From: CBDCVO01 sp965223085
Lineage (GTDB): Bacteria > Pseudomonadota > Gammaproteobacteria > Ga0077536
NCBI GenBank assembly: GCA_965223085.1
Contig: OZ244981.1
Coordinates: forward strand, 2,790,001 to 2,854,000
Length of the DNA: 64,000 bases
Reading direction: 5' to 3'
Below the pieces are notes generated by a model that was not told the DNA's origin, ran no database searches, and saw only the letters and a list, made by a program, of their open reading frames with translations. The translations under genes were made by a program, and so were the position numbers. Within the stretch, counting starts at the first letter, position 1; each line of letters opens with the position of its first letter. Shown piece by piece: positions 26,831 to 35,307 of this stretch.

Positions 26831-28033
26831 TCAAGTCGCAGCTGGGGGATCAGTGTTCGGCGGTAATGGTGTAAACCTCAGGACCAAATAACCAATCACG
26901 GCAGCGAGGCAAGATCCACCGAGAACGCCGACGCGCGTCGCGGCCTCATACGCAACCGCTTCATATTCGAACGCAAGACTCCCGATAAACAAACTCATAG
27001 TGAAGCCGATGCCCGCGAGGAATGCCACGCCCACAATCTGTCGCCACCCAAGCTCGCTCGGCAGTTGGGCGATCCCCATATGCACAGCGACGTGGGAGCA
27101 TGCCATGATACCGAGCGGCTTACCCACCAGTAGTCCCAAAGAAATACCTAGGGTCGTCGTACTAAAGAGGGTCTCGACACCGATGCCGGCGAAATTCACG
27201 CCCGCGTTGGCGAACGCGAACACTGGAAGAATCATGAACGCGACCCAAGGATGCAAGATATGCTCGAGATCGGTGCTGGGGGAAGTCGTCTCGGCGGCAT
27301 TTTTTGCCCGCGATTGGAACGGAATCGCGAGTCCGACCACAACGCCGGCCAAAGTTGCGTGTACTCCCGACTTGATCACACACAACCAGATGAGCGCGCC
27401 GACTAACAAATACGCTGCGGGCCGCACAACGCCGGCGCGATTGAAGCTGGTGAGAATGACGAGGCCGAGTGCGGCGAGGGCAAGTGCAGGCCAGGACAGA
27501 TCCGCGGTATAAAACAACGCGATAATAACGATGGCCGCAAGGTCATCGAATACCGCAATTGCAGTGAGGAAAACTTTCAGCGCGAGCGGCGCTCGAGTTC
27601 CCAACAGTGAAAGTACCCCTAGTGCAAAGGCGATGTCAGTGGCGGCGGGGATAGCCCAGCCACGACTTGCGATGGGATCACCCGCGGTCACGGCGATATA
27701 GATCAGCGCAGGCGCCAGGACGCCGCCGATCGCGGCCACGAGTGGAAGCGCAATGCGTCCCTTGAGTTCGCCGCCGAGGAACTCACGCTTGATCTCGAGG
27801 GCGACTAACAAGAAAAAGATCGCCATCAGGCCATCGTTGATGAGAAGCAACACATTCTTATTTAGTTCGAGGGCGCCGACGCGGATCTCGACCGGGGTGT
27901 GGAGCAAACCCTCATACAGTCCGGACAGGACGGGAATGTTTGCGCAGGCGAGCGATAGGAGTGCTGCGCAAATGATCAAAATGCCGCTCGCCGACTGTAA
28001 GCTTAGAAATTTGCGAATCACTTCGGTGGCCAC
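26831..28033 (-). CDS. nhaA: Na+/H+ antiporter NhaA
   Basis: The 400-residue protein begins at a GTG (28033) preceded by GGAG. It has about twelve hydrophobic segments and the NhaA signature AIAVFDDLAAI, whose two Asp residues carry the sodium and protons in E. coli NhaA. GWAIPAATDIAFALGVLSLLG and FANAGVNF are also conserved. It exchanges two protons inward for one sodium outward at the inner membrane and helps with salt and alkaline stress. It is a single gene, with no operon partner evident. Confidence 0.95.
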   Translation of the reverse strand: MATEVIRKFLSLQSASGILIICAALLSLACANIPVLSGLYEGLLHTPVEIRVGALELNKNVLLLINDGLMAIFFLLVALEIKREFLGGELKGRIALPLVAAIGGVLAPALIYIAVTAGDPIASRGWAIPAATDIAFALGVLSLLGTRAPLALKVFLTAIAVFDDLAAIVIIALFYTADLSWPALALAALGLVILTSFNRAGVVRPAAYLLVGALIWLCVIKSGVHATLAGVVVGLAIPFQSRAKNAAETTSPSTDLEHILHPWVAFMILPVFAFANAGVNFAGIGVETLFSTTTLGISLGLLVGKPLGIMACSHVAVHMGIAQLPSELGWRQIVGVAFLAGIGFTMSLFIGSLAFEYEAVAYEAATRVGVLGGSCLAAVIGYLVLRFTPLPPNTDPPAAT

Positions 28034-28101
28034 TCTCTCATTCTCCGTGCTTCAGCGCGATTGTTTAGCACCCTCGCTTGTTGGCATTTGTCGCGAGTTT
28101 G

Positions 28102-28992
28102 TTACGATTTGGATTTTATCATCCAGGCTCTGATAGCCTGTCCGATAGCCTGAGGACAGTCTTCTTGAATGTAATGTGTACCCTGGCCTACGTTCACCGC
28201 CTCGCAATTCGGCATAGTCTCCGCGCACCATGTAGCGGTTTCTTGTCCGGTCAATAAACCTGGTTCAGTGTATACCATCAGTTTCGGGAGAATGGTCTGT
28301 TGCAGCCATGCCATGTAGTTCAGCTGCATATCGTTGATCGTTTTGGGTTCACCGCCTATGCAGAGATTTTGTGGAAACTTGCAGAGGATTTTTCGATCCG
28401 CGGGATTGCGCCACGGTGCGCGATATGCATCGTGTTCGGCCCGAGTAAGCTCACGATTGATGAACGCGGGTAGGATCTGCTCGATGAATAAATGCTCTTC
28501 GACCATCATGCGCTCGGCGTTTTCTTGCGAAGAACGCAGCGTTTGAAAAAAAAATCTCACTTCCGGATCAAACGCGTCGTAGTTCGGGACAGGAAAAAGA
28601 ATCGCCTCCATGAACGCAATTCCTTTAACGTTATCGGGATTGCGCCGCGCGTAATGAAATCCGAAGAACGACCCCCAGTCGTGAATTATGAGCGTAATAT
28701 TGCGCAAATCCATCACACGGATGAATTCATCGATGTAGCGAATATGATCGGTCATTTCGTAGCCGATATCTGGCTTATCCGAGCGGCCATAGCCGATTAA
28801 ATCTAATGCGATAAGCTGCCCCGTCCCTTCGAGCTCCTTCATCACGTTTCGCCATAAATAAGACCAAGTCGGCTGTCCGTGTAGAAACAATACCGGATCG
28901 CCATCGCCATGTTCCACGTAGTGCATTTGTGATCCGAACACCTCCGCAAAGTTCGACGCATAAGAAAAATCTTCGGGCATAGTGAAATTCAT
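28102..28992 (-). CDS. Haloalkane-dehalogenase-like alpha/beta hydrolase
   Basis: The 296-residue protein has AAGGAG upstream of its ATG. Motifs: FLHGQPTWSYLWRN (oxyanion region), IIHDWGSFFGFHYA with nucleophile Asp and the halide-binding Trp, a possible catalytic acid in FMEAILFP, and the C-terminal His in GTHYIQED. This is the dehalogenase layout. The second halide ligand, usually Asn or Glu in HG(N/E)PT, is Gln here. The activity could be dehalogenation or another Asp-nucleophile hydrolysis such as epoxide opening. It has no signal peptide and no adjacent partner gene. Confidence 0.85.
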   Translation of the reverse strand: MNFTMPEDFSYASNFAEVFGSQMHYVEHGDGDPVLFLHGQPTWSYLWRNVMKELEGTGQLIALDLIGYGRSDKPDIGYEMTDHIRYIDEFIRVMDLRNITLIIHDWGSFFGFHYARRNPDNVKGIAFMEAILFPVPNYDAFDPEVRFFFQTLRSSQENAERMMVEEHLFIEQILPAFINRELTRAEHDAYRAPWRNPADRKILCKFPQNLCIGGEPKTINDMQLNYMAWLQQTILPKLMVYTEPGLLTGQETATWCAETMPNCEAVNVGQGTHYIQEDCPQAIGQAIRAWMIKSKS

Positions 28993-29466
28993 TGATGTCT
29001 CCTTAGCGGTTTACGTCGCTTATTTGAACGCAGAATATAACTGGGCTGGGAGTTAACTTGAAGGCTAAGTGCGGGGTTGGTCAGCACATATTTCTTGATT
29101 TATTGTGGGCGTAAACGACTTCGTGTTGCACAATGAAAGTGCGGTAACGGCGTTTATCGATGCGGGTGCGGCGCACACGCTAAGGTCCTCCGAGATCGCG
29201 CGTGTTTGCGTGAGCAAGTCTGCTCAGCGGAAAAGATTCAAACGCATGAGTACGCTGCCGCGAGCGGGAGGGAGCAACGTAGGGGTAATGGAAGCGTGTT
29301 ACAGTATCGTGAGGAAAGGCATTGTTTCAGACGGTGGTGACAGCTAATTGGTCCTAGCAGTCTGTCGGACGTAAGCACAAACTGCTGCGCAGCCGGGAGA
29401 GCGGATGCTAGCCGCTCAATTTTGCAGACGAGCGCTGATCGTCTCTGGTATAGGAGATCAGAAGTA
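28993..29466. other. 474-base region without a supported gene
   Basis: It separates the divergent hydrolase and SDR genes. A GTG-initiated 80-codon open stretch (29105-29347) has no convincing ribosome site or recognisable motif. No clear promoter or hairpin stood out. Confidence 0.4.
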
Positions 29467-30231
29467 ATGGATCCAGTTTGTTTGGTGATTGGTGCGGGCG
29501 CCGGTATCGGCAGCCACGTCGGCGCGCGCTTTGCGCAGGCAGGGTATCACGCTTGCTTGTGTCGCCGAAGCGATGCGGTAGGTCTCGATGCAACTGTAAA
29601 TCGTATAAAGGACGCTGGCGGCATGGCGAGCGGTTTCATGCTGAACGCCATCGAAGAAGACGCGATCGAAACATTGGTCGAGAAGATCGAAAGCGATATC
29701 GGCCCGATCGCAGTGGCTGCTTATAATCTTGGCGCCCAGATTGGGAATCGTGCGCTTGAAGATACGAGCTATAAAGCGTTCGAAATGGGATGGCGTCTCG
29801 GGACTTTCGGTTTGTTCAGATTGGCGTCCGCGCTGGCGCCGCGCATGGTGGAACGAGGTGGTGGCACGATTATTGTGACCTCGGCGACTGCTGCAGTGCG
29901 TGGAAACACTGGCCAGCACTCTCACGCCGCCGCGATGGGTGGGCGCAGAATGCTATGCCAAACGCTCAACGCGGAATTGGCAAGCAAAGGGATTCATGTT
30001 GTACACGTGTTAATCGATGGAATGGTCGATGCCCCCGACACGCTGGGGAAAATGCTGGGTCCGGAAAAGTTTCGCGCGCTCCGTGAGGAGCGTGGGCTGG
30101 GCAGCGAGGGATTAATTCTGCCCGAAGAAGTTGCAAATACTTACTTTCATCTGTCGCAACAACCGCGATCGACGTGGACTCACGAACTCGATATCCGCGC
30201 GTTCTCCGATCTCGCATGGTGGAATCACTAG
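29467..30231 (+). CDS. Short-chain dehydrogenase/reductase (SDR) family protein with altered catalytic motif
   Basis: I start at the ATG at 29467 (MDPVCLVIG), which has GGAG nearby and puts the nucleotide fold at the N-terminus; the product has 254 residues. The cofactor motif GAGAGIGSHVG and the structural segment YNLGAQIGN (in place of NNAG) are present. The Ser position is kept (IIVTSATAA), but where SDRs have YxxxK this protein reads HAAAM (around residue 158). Loss of Tyr and Lys suggests either an unusual mechanism or a non-catalytic role. The rest of the fold is full length, so decay is not obvious. Confidence 0.85.
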   Translation: MDPVCLVIGAGAGIGSHVGARFAQAGYHACLCRRSDAVGLDATVNRIKDAGGMASGFMLNAIEEDAIETLVEKIESDIGPIAVAAYNLGAQIGNRALEDTSYKAFEMGWRLGTFGLFRLASALAPRMVERGGGTIIVTSATAAVRGNTGQHSHAAAMGGRRMLCQTLNAELASKGIHVVHVLIDGMVDAPDTLGKMLGPEKFRALREERGLGSEGLILPEEVANTYFHLSQQPRSTWTHELDIRAFSDLAWWNH

Positions 30232-30273
30232 CCCGGGTATTGCATCGGGACCGCGATAGCAATCAAGCGCGAT

Positions 30274-31935
30274 TCATTGGCAGCAAGCACAACTCGGCAG
30301 TGTGGCAGGGCGGTATTCGGCTTTCGCATCACCTCCGCGGGCGAGCGATGTTGTGGTGTTCTTGTTAGCGGTGCTCATCGCGGACGTGCCCGCGATCGTG
30401 TCGCTCGTTGTTGCAGTGGTCCACACAAACCGGAATCGGTGTTCATCGACTGTTGAATTGACTTCGATAGTGTTCTCGCCGACTACGCCCCAATCATCGC
30501 AGCGTTGGTCATCACAGTAGACTTGAACCGATTGCGGCGCCTTCAGTTGGGAGACCCGCCAACGCGTGGGTTGACCCCGCGCCGTAGCAGTAGCCGCATA
30601 GGTTTGCACATGCAAAGTTGCGCTAGCTTCATCGTTGTTGGCGTATGAAATACCAAGCCTTGGGTAGTCGATCCCTGCGACCGTGGGTAGCTTGAATTGG
30701 CCACGTCGCTCGCCCTGGTAGACGCGCGTCCAGGCACCAGGTCCGCCGACCTCACTCAGTATAAGTAAGCCGTTGAGTTGCCCGCGTGGATGCTGTTCGG
30801 TAAGGCCGAAGGTCCACGCGAACCGATCGTCATCATCAGCAAAGAAGTCGGGGCCATATTCCTGCTCGGCGACGAGCTTGAGTCGTCGCACCGTGGTCTC
30901 ATCACCGATTTCCCGGGCGAGCATAAGGACCATCGTTAGCCAGCGAGGATCATCAAAAGATTGTAGTAGCGTATTGGTTCGCGCGTTCCACCCGATATCG
31001 CGGATCCCAGCGTCGTAGAGCTGCGTGCCGAACTCGGGTGCTTGAGGATAAAGATAGAGCAGCGGCGCTAACATGCCGTAACCGCTGATACCCGACGGCA
31101 AGCAGTAAGCGAATTTCTCAAGCGGGTCGTAATAGAAAGGAAATCCAGTGATATCGCCGTTTGCATTTCGAGTAGTGAAGTGTTTTTTCGCGTACTCGAT
31201 CCATTGGTCGTAAACCCAATGGGTTTCGGCTCCAAAGACCTTATCGTAAAGCTGCAGGCTCAATCCTGCCGCGCTCAAACAATAGGGCCAAATCTTGGTG
31301 TTTTCACAATGAGCACCTTGCGGGCGCTGCGACCATTGGTCTTCGATAAAAGAGGTAACGCTGTGTTGCGTCCACTGAAAGAGCCGATCGTTATGGCCCG
31401 TTACTCGAAACGGATTTCCCCATTTATCGTCGCCGGACACGTAGCTATAGGTGCCGAGCAGTAGATTAAAAAAACCCCGAAAGAACAAATTACCGTCAGC
31501 ACCAATGGGATCGGGTTGTAGCCCCCAGGGTTCAACCCCGTTCGCCGTCCACCCGGGCGGGTCATAGTGGCCACGAAGGTGCTCCGGGAGAAACATCAAC
31601 CATTCGGGCGGATAGTTATCTTGATTGGGGTCGTGCCCGATAAGCGTCAGCCAATCGATTGCCGCCCAGTAAGTCGTATAGCGACCGACCAGTTCATCGG
31701 CAATACGCGTATAGACCTCGCGCCAAGCCGGTGTTTGATCTACCATCAGCGGCAGCACATAGGAGGTTTCGGACAGATCGAAACGCGGAAACGCACACAT
31801 CGGTGCAGTAGTACTGCGATCCCACCACGGTAGTGGATCGCCGTCGCTGCTCCAATCGTCATTACTCGTGGCTTTATCCCAAATATGGCGTAGCCAGCCG
31901 CGGGCGCGCGTATTGAGGCCAACGACGTCGTTCAC
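30274..31935 (-). CDS. Linalool dehydratase/isomerase (LDI) family protein
   Basis: The 553-residue protein starts with GTG overlapping the previous stop (GTGA). The Trp/Tyr-rich sequence fits the alpha/alpha barrel of the LDI family. FDLSETSY places Asp and Tyr six residues apart, and CENTKIWPYC places two Cys nine residues apart; both spacings equal those of the LDI active-site pairs Asp39/Tyr45 and Cys171/Cys180 as I remember them. The C-terminal 40 residues are low complexity and end in CACCQ. No signal peptide is obvious, whereas the Castellaniella enzyme is periplasmic. It probably hydrates, dehydrates or isomerises an isoprenoid-like alcohol. It is coupled to the SCP2-like gene. Confidence 0.8.
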   Translation of the reverse strand: MNDVVGLNTRARGWLRHIWDKATSNDDWSSDGDPLPWWDRSTTAPMCAFPRFDLSETSYVLPLMVDQTPAWREVYTRIADELVGRYTTYWAAIDWLTLIGHDPNQDNYPPEWLMFLPEHLRGHYDPPGWTANGVEPWGLQPDPIGADGNLFFRGFFNLLLGTYSYVSGDDKWGNPFRVTGHNDRLFQWTQHSVTSFIEDQWSQRPQGAHCENTKIWPYCLSAAGLSLQLYDKVFGAETHWVYDQWIEYAKKHFTTRNANGDITGFPFYYDPLEKFAYCLPSGISGYGMLAPLLYLYPQAPEFGTQLYDAGIRDIGWNARTNTLLQSFDDPRWLTMVLMLAREIGDETTVRRLKLVAEQEYGPDFFADDDDRFAWTFGLTEQHPRGQLNGLLILSEVGGPGAWTRVYQGERRGQFKLPTVAGIDYPRLGISYANNDEASATLHVQTYAATATARGQPTRWRVSQLKAPQSVQVYCDDQRCDDWGVVGENTIEVNSTVDEHRFRFVWTTATTSDTIAGTSAMSTANKNTTTSLARGGDAKAEYRPATLPSCACCQ

Positions 31936-32531
31936 GATGGCTCGCCGTCGTTATTTGGGATATCGACAAGGTAATTAAAGTGCTTGATCTTGCCCCAGAT
32001 GGGATCACCTTTACCCACCCGCCATAACAGCAATTTCTCCCGCTGTCGCACTGCGCCCGCCCAGCGTTCGTCAAGCGACGCTTGCGCGGGTTCCCGGGTA
32101 ATGCGCGTTGCGACTTTGCTGTGGGGATCGTGTGCGATATAGCGATCGGGCAATACCAGTTCTTCGTGGCGGCGCCACGGCAACAGCGCCATCGTCATTT
32201 CGTAGAACCACAATATGAGCGCCGGATTGCCGGAGACGATAACTTTTCTGGCCGCGATGAGGTGTGTGAGTTGTTTTATCGCATCATTGGCGAGAAATAT
32301 CCGCGCACCGATCGCGGCGGTGGGAAACGTGGCGACGCAATCGGCAGCGCTGGCCACACCGCTTCGAGAAGATACCCGTCGCTGGCGTACTATATAGCTT
32401 CGCGTGACGCCGTCCTCACTCGCGATCACGATACTTAGGTCCCGCGCGAGTTGCGCCTGGACGTGCTTATTGGTGCGGCTCGCGATCGCTAGCAAGAGGC
32501 CTACTGCGTAGAGCAAGAGACGAAAGAACAT
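31932..32531 (-). CDS. Membrane-anchored SCP2-like protein, partner of the LDI-family gene
   Basis: I use the ATG at 32531 (MFFRLLLYAVG), giving 199 residues; the longer upstream reading is Arg/Cys-rich and not protein-like. One N-terminal hydrophobic helix (about 1-17) is followed by a domain with ADCVATFPTAAIGARIFL and ARKVIVSGNPALILWF, which resembles the sterol-carrier (SCP2) fold with its 'decline then GN-AL' ending. The remaining 80 residues are charged and aromatic. Its stop overlaps the start of the LDI-like gene by four bases. I infer that it presents a lipophilic substrate to the LDI-family enzyme at the membrane. The SCP2 assignment is by eye and moderate. Confidence 0.6.
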   Translation of the reverse strand: MFFRLLLYAVGLLLAIASRTNKHVQAQLARDLSIVIASEDGVTRSYIVRQRRVSSRSGVASAADCVATFPTAAIGARIFLANDAIKQLTHLIAARKVIVSGNPALILWFYEMTMALLPWRRHEELVLPDRYIAHDPHSKVATRITREPAQASLDERWAGAVRQREKLLLWRVGKGDPIWGKIKHFNYLVDIPNNDGEPS

Positions 32532-32774
32532 GAGTCCAGACGTTACTCGAGTTGGGCGAAAAATTCTACCGTTCTCAGTGACGAAGCGGCTGACGATGAT
32601 GCATACCTCATCCAAAAGGGATCCCACTGGTTTACTATCGCGACCCTGACTGGGATAGGTTCGCCTGAGCTTGGGTTTTGTCCGCGCGCATACGGCTTCG
32701 ATTTGGAGCCCAGCTCGGCGCACACACGAACCTGCCCTGCGTCAGCATCCGCGGTCCTCAGTTTTTCTGTATGC

Positions 32775-33281
32775 TCACACGTTTGGTGGCAATAGTAGAT
32801 CTTCGAGAAAAAATGCCGATAAAGCGTTGCGTCCCGCGAGCCCCGATTTTCGGTACACGGCGCGTGCTTGCTCTCTAATCGTTCGCTCGCTGGTCGTTCG
32901 AACGCCGGCGATTTCCTTATGGCTGAGACCTTTCAGTAGCAACAACGCCACCTCAGCTTCTGCGTTTGTGAGGTGCCAGCGGGTGAATTGTTGGTCGATA
33001 GCGATCCCAAGTCCCTGCAGTAGTTCGCGGCTTTCATCGCGCCACTGTTTCGCCGCCATACGCGCTTGGGACAGATCGATCCGGGTCTGCGCCATTTGAT
33101 GCCAGAGGTAGCTGATGCCTGCTATGGCGATGATGAATACGAGTATTTCGATCCCGATATGCCCCCAGCTTGGATCGTCGTCATAGTCGAGGATCAAATC
33201 CCACGCAGCTAGAACGGCGATCGTGCCGAGCAGCGATACGGTAACTATTTTAAAGCGGCGATCTCGTATGTCGTCCGACAT
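32775..33281 (-). CDS. Membrane-bound LuxR-type transcriptional regulator
   Basis: The 168-residue protein has two hydrophobic segments (about 12-30 and 42-60), a short coiled-coil-like linker (QTRIDLSQARMAAKQWRDES) and a C-terminal LuxR helix-turn-helix: LTNAEAEVALLLLKGLSHKEIA followed by RTIREQARAVYRKSGL. There is no receiver or autoinducer domain. This two-helix plus HTH layout is known in small membrane-tethered regulators. It is divergent from the cytochrome b561 gene (the two are 107 bases apart), so it may control that gene (inference). Confidence 0.85.
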   Translation of the reverse strand: MSDDIRDRRFKIVTVSLLGTIAVLAAWDLILDYDDDPSWGHIGIEILVFIIAIAGISYLWHQMAQTRIDLSQARMAAKQWRDESRELLQGLGIAIDQQFTRWHLTNAEAEVALLLLKGLSHKEIAGVRTTSERTIREQARAVYRKSGLAGRNALSAFFLEDLLLPPNV

Positions 33282-33388
33282 ATTTGCTGATCCTGAGCGT
33301 TAGACCACGAATTATGCGTCATGTGACGGATTGTATCAGTGCGGATCAGATCCAAGAATTACCTGCTGGCACCATCGGGAATGAGATC

Positions 33389-34075
33389 ATGAAAGCTACG
33401 AAAAACGAAATTTTAGTATGGGACCCAATTGTTCGTGTTGGCCACTGGACGTTGGTGGTCGCGTTTTTCACCGCCTACTTAAGCGCAGAAGCATCCCTAT
33501 CTGTCCATGTCTGGGCGGGGTACACGGTGGGCGTCGTCGTGAGCGTACGGTTCATCTGGGGCATCGTGGGATCGAAATACGCGCGTTTTTCCAACTTCGT
33601 ATCTTCGCCGCTAGCAACGCTTCGATACATCCGTGAGCTTGTTACCCTGCGCCCACAACATTATCTCGGACACAATCCGGCTGCAGGAGCGATGATCGTG
33701 GTGCTTCTCATCAGTTTGTCCGCGACAGTATATTCTGGCCTTGAGCTCTACGCGGTCGAGGAAAATGCGGGACCTCTGGCCGCCGACGTGGCGCCGGCGC
33801 AAGCTCATTTCAGCTTATTGATTTCCCATGCCCGAGCATCAACGAAAGTCGGAAATGATGAAAATGAACACGATAGGGACAATGCGTCTGAAAGCGCGGA
33901 GGAACGTGGGGAGTTTTGGCAAGATATACACGAATTTTTCGCCGACCTCACGGTTGTGCTAGTGAGCTTGCATGTAATCGGCGTGTTATTTTCGAGTTTT
34001 GTTGAGAAGGAGAACTTAGTGAAAGCCATGTTCACCGGTCGTAAGCAGCGTGGAATAAATTCCGGGGGCCAATAA
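33389..34075 (+). CDS. Cytochrome b561-family diheme membrane protein
   Basis: The product from the ATG at 33389 (MKATKNEILVWD) has 228 residues. Four hydrophobic segments contain the histidines expected for b-type heme ligands: VGHWTLVVAFF, SVHVWAGYTVG, the LSATVYSGL helix and VLVSLHVIGVLF. VWDPIVRVGHW is the hallmark of proteobacterial cytochrome b561 (Ni/Fe-hydrogenase b-type-like). An acidic loop (about residues 160-180, NDENEHDRDN) is unusual. It passes electrons between a membrane quinone and a soluble partner, perhaps the cytochrome c lipoprotein encoded next door in convergent orientation. Confidence 0.9.
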   Translation: MKATKNEILVWDPIVRVGHWTLVVAFFTAYLSAEASLSVHVWAGYTVGVVVSVRFIWGIVGSKYARFSNFVSSPLATLRYIRELVTLRPQHYLGHNPAAGAMIVVLLISLSATVYSGLELYAVEENAGPLAADVAPAQAHFSLLISHARASTKVGNDENEHDRDNASESAEERGEFWQDIHEFFADLTVVLVSLHVIGVLFSSFVEKENLVKAMFTGRKQRGINSGGQ

Positions 34076-34087
34076 CTTAATCTAGAG

Positions 34088-34125
34088 CCCGACTGCGAAT
34101 CGGGTATCGACTCAGCCCTGAGTCG
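34088..34125. terminator. Two tandem hairpins between convergent genes, possible bidirectional terminator
   Basis: CCCGA-(7)-TCGGG at 34088-34104 is followed by a perfect 7-base stem CGACTCA-GCCC-TGAGTCG at 34108-34125. They start 13 bases after the b561 stop and precede the stop of the convergent cytochrome c gene. No T-run follows on either strand. Confidence 0.4.
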
Positions 34126-34256
34126 TCTACGAAATCGCTCGAGCACAGCACTGGGTATCAATAAAAAACGCCAAAGCCGCGGTCTAAACTCCGCAATGAA
34201 TCAGCGCGTTGCTTGCCCGAAATTCGGTATTTCGTCTCCCGGACGAGGTCGATCAA

Positions 34257-34724
34257 TTATGGTCCGTAGTTATAAACGTGACCCGTATAATCTGGTTGGG
34301 CTTTGCTATAGGTGGAATGAAGAAATTCGACAAGGTCGATCAATTGGGCAACCGTCATTTGACCGGTGAAATCAGGCATCGGTGACGAAAATTTTTTACC
34401 GCTTTCGTCTTGCACGCGATAGACGCCCGAGACACGGTGATCGGGGTTAATAACAGAGGTTAGCAAATCACCGTAGTGCTTTACTCGCCGCGTTTCACCC
34501 CCAAGCTGGACGTGAAATTTCGCGCTCTCAGGTTGCGTGATGTCACTTTCCGCAATGGTATGGCAAGTCGGGCAACCCATTTCCACGAAATATGTTTTAC
34601 CTTTTTCGATATCCCCTGGCGGTAGTATGAATCCTTTTATCGGTTGTTGCGTTTCACCGCACCCACCTACTGCCACGCAGGTGATTAATACAAGCCGACG
34701 AATAAATGCAAATTGTTTTTCCAT
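34257..34724 (-). CDS. Monoheme cytochrome c lipoprotein
   Basis: From the ATG at 34724 (GGAGG seven bases upstream) the product has 155 residues. A lipobox (VAVGGC, cleavage before Cys22) predicts a membrane lipoprotein. A single heme-c site CPTCH lies near residue 52, and the likely distal Met is in SSPMPDFTGQMT, the class I cytochrome c arrangement with c-terminal helix QLIDLVEFLHSTY. It would shuttle electrons at the periplasmic face, possibly with the cytochrome b561. An exact FNR-type palindrome lies 47 bases upstream of the start codon, so oxygen control is likely. Confidence 0.88.
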   Translation of the reverse strand: MEKQFAFIRRLVLITCVAVGGCGETQQPIKGFILPPGDIEKGKTYFVEMGCPTCHTIAESDITQPESAKFHVQLGGETRRVKHYGDLLTSVINPDHRVSGVYRVQDESGKKFSSPMPDFTGQMTVAQLIDLVEFLHSTYSKAQPDYTGHVYNYGP

Positions 34725-34770
34725 AGCAAACCTCCGCATGCCCATGGTATGGATTTAAGAATACGCATTC

Positions 34771-34784
34771 TTGATCCCGATCAA
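34771..34784 (-). promoter_or_regulatory. FNR/ANR-type box upstream of cytochrome c gene
   Basis: TTGATCCCGATCAA is a perfect match to the FNR/CRP-family consensus TTGAT-N4-ATCAA. Its centre is about 53 bases upstream of the cytochrome c start codon. Binding by an oxygen-responsive FNR/ANR protein is inferred from the motif. Confidence 0.65.
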
Positions 34785-34985
34785 CGTGTTTGACAAATGC
34801 GTCGCATCGCCGGAAGAAGACGCTGCCGACTTATTCCGACGAAAGGTCGGCCGTGTACCTCCTTGCCGTCGATACCGGTAAGTCTCCGTCGTGTCACCAT
34901 TCACAACGCTCCGAGTGTTCGCTGTTGTGAAACTCCGACCGCCGTTCGGCTAGAATTAATGTTAAATGCAATTGTTATGACGCGC

Positions 34986-34999
34986 TTGATCTCGATCAT
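34986..34999 (+). promoter_or_regulatory. FNR/ANR-type box upstream of DUF4404 gene
   Basis: TTGATCTCGATCAT matches TTGAT-N4-ATCAA at nine of ten specified positions. The centre lies about 60 bases upstream of the GTG start of the DUF4404 gene. A TACACT sequence at 35026-35031 could be the -10 element, giving class II-like spacing. Confidence 0.5.
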
Positions 35000-35052
35000 T
35001 ATGCGATGCTGGCCTCAAGTAATTCTACACTGGAAAGCAAGGAGTCATTATA

Positions 35053-35307
35053 GTGAGCGGCGGAAGAGATGTTGAATTAAAAGAAGTTCTGGAAAGACTA
35101 CGGGCAGAAGTCGATACGCTCGGCGTTGATGAAAATGAAGCAAAGAACCTCACGGAATTGATTTCAGAGATCGATGCTAAAGTCGACTCCGGCGAGCCCT
35201 TGAGTGAGCGCGTAAAACACTACTTGGAAAAGTTTGAAGTCGAGCACCCGCGGGTTACAGCAATACTAAATGAATTATTGGTTACCCTGAGTAATATGGG
35301 GATTTAG
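35053..35307 (+). CDS. DUF4404 family small protein
   Basis: The 84-residue product starts with GTG and has GGAG eight to nine bases upstream. It is helical and acidic, with LKEVLERLRAEVD at the N-terminus and the family hallmark FEVEHPRVTAILNELLVTLSNMGI at the C-terminus (quoted in part: FEVEHPRVT). DUF4404 proteins are small, cytoplasmic and of unknown function. An upstream FNR-like box suggests expression at low oxygen. Confidence 0.85.
   Translation: MSGGRDVELKEVLERLRAEVDTLGVDENEAKNLTELISEIDAKVDSGEPLSERVKHYLEKFEVEHPRVTAILNELLVTLSNMGI

Noticed and set aside
29105..29347. An 80-codon GTG-started frame between the hydrolase and the SDR gene
   Set aside because: No Shine-Dalgarno, no hydrophobic or domain pattern, and no conserved neighbours.
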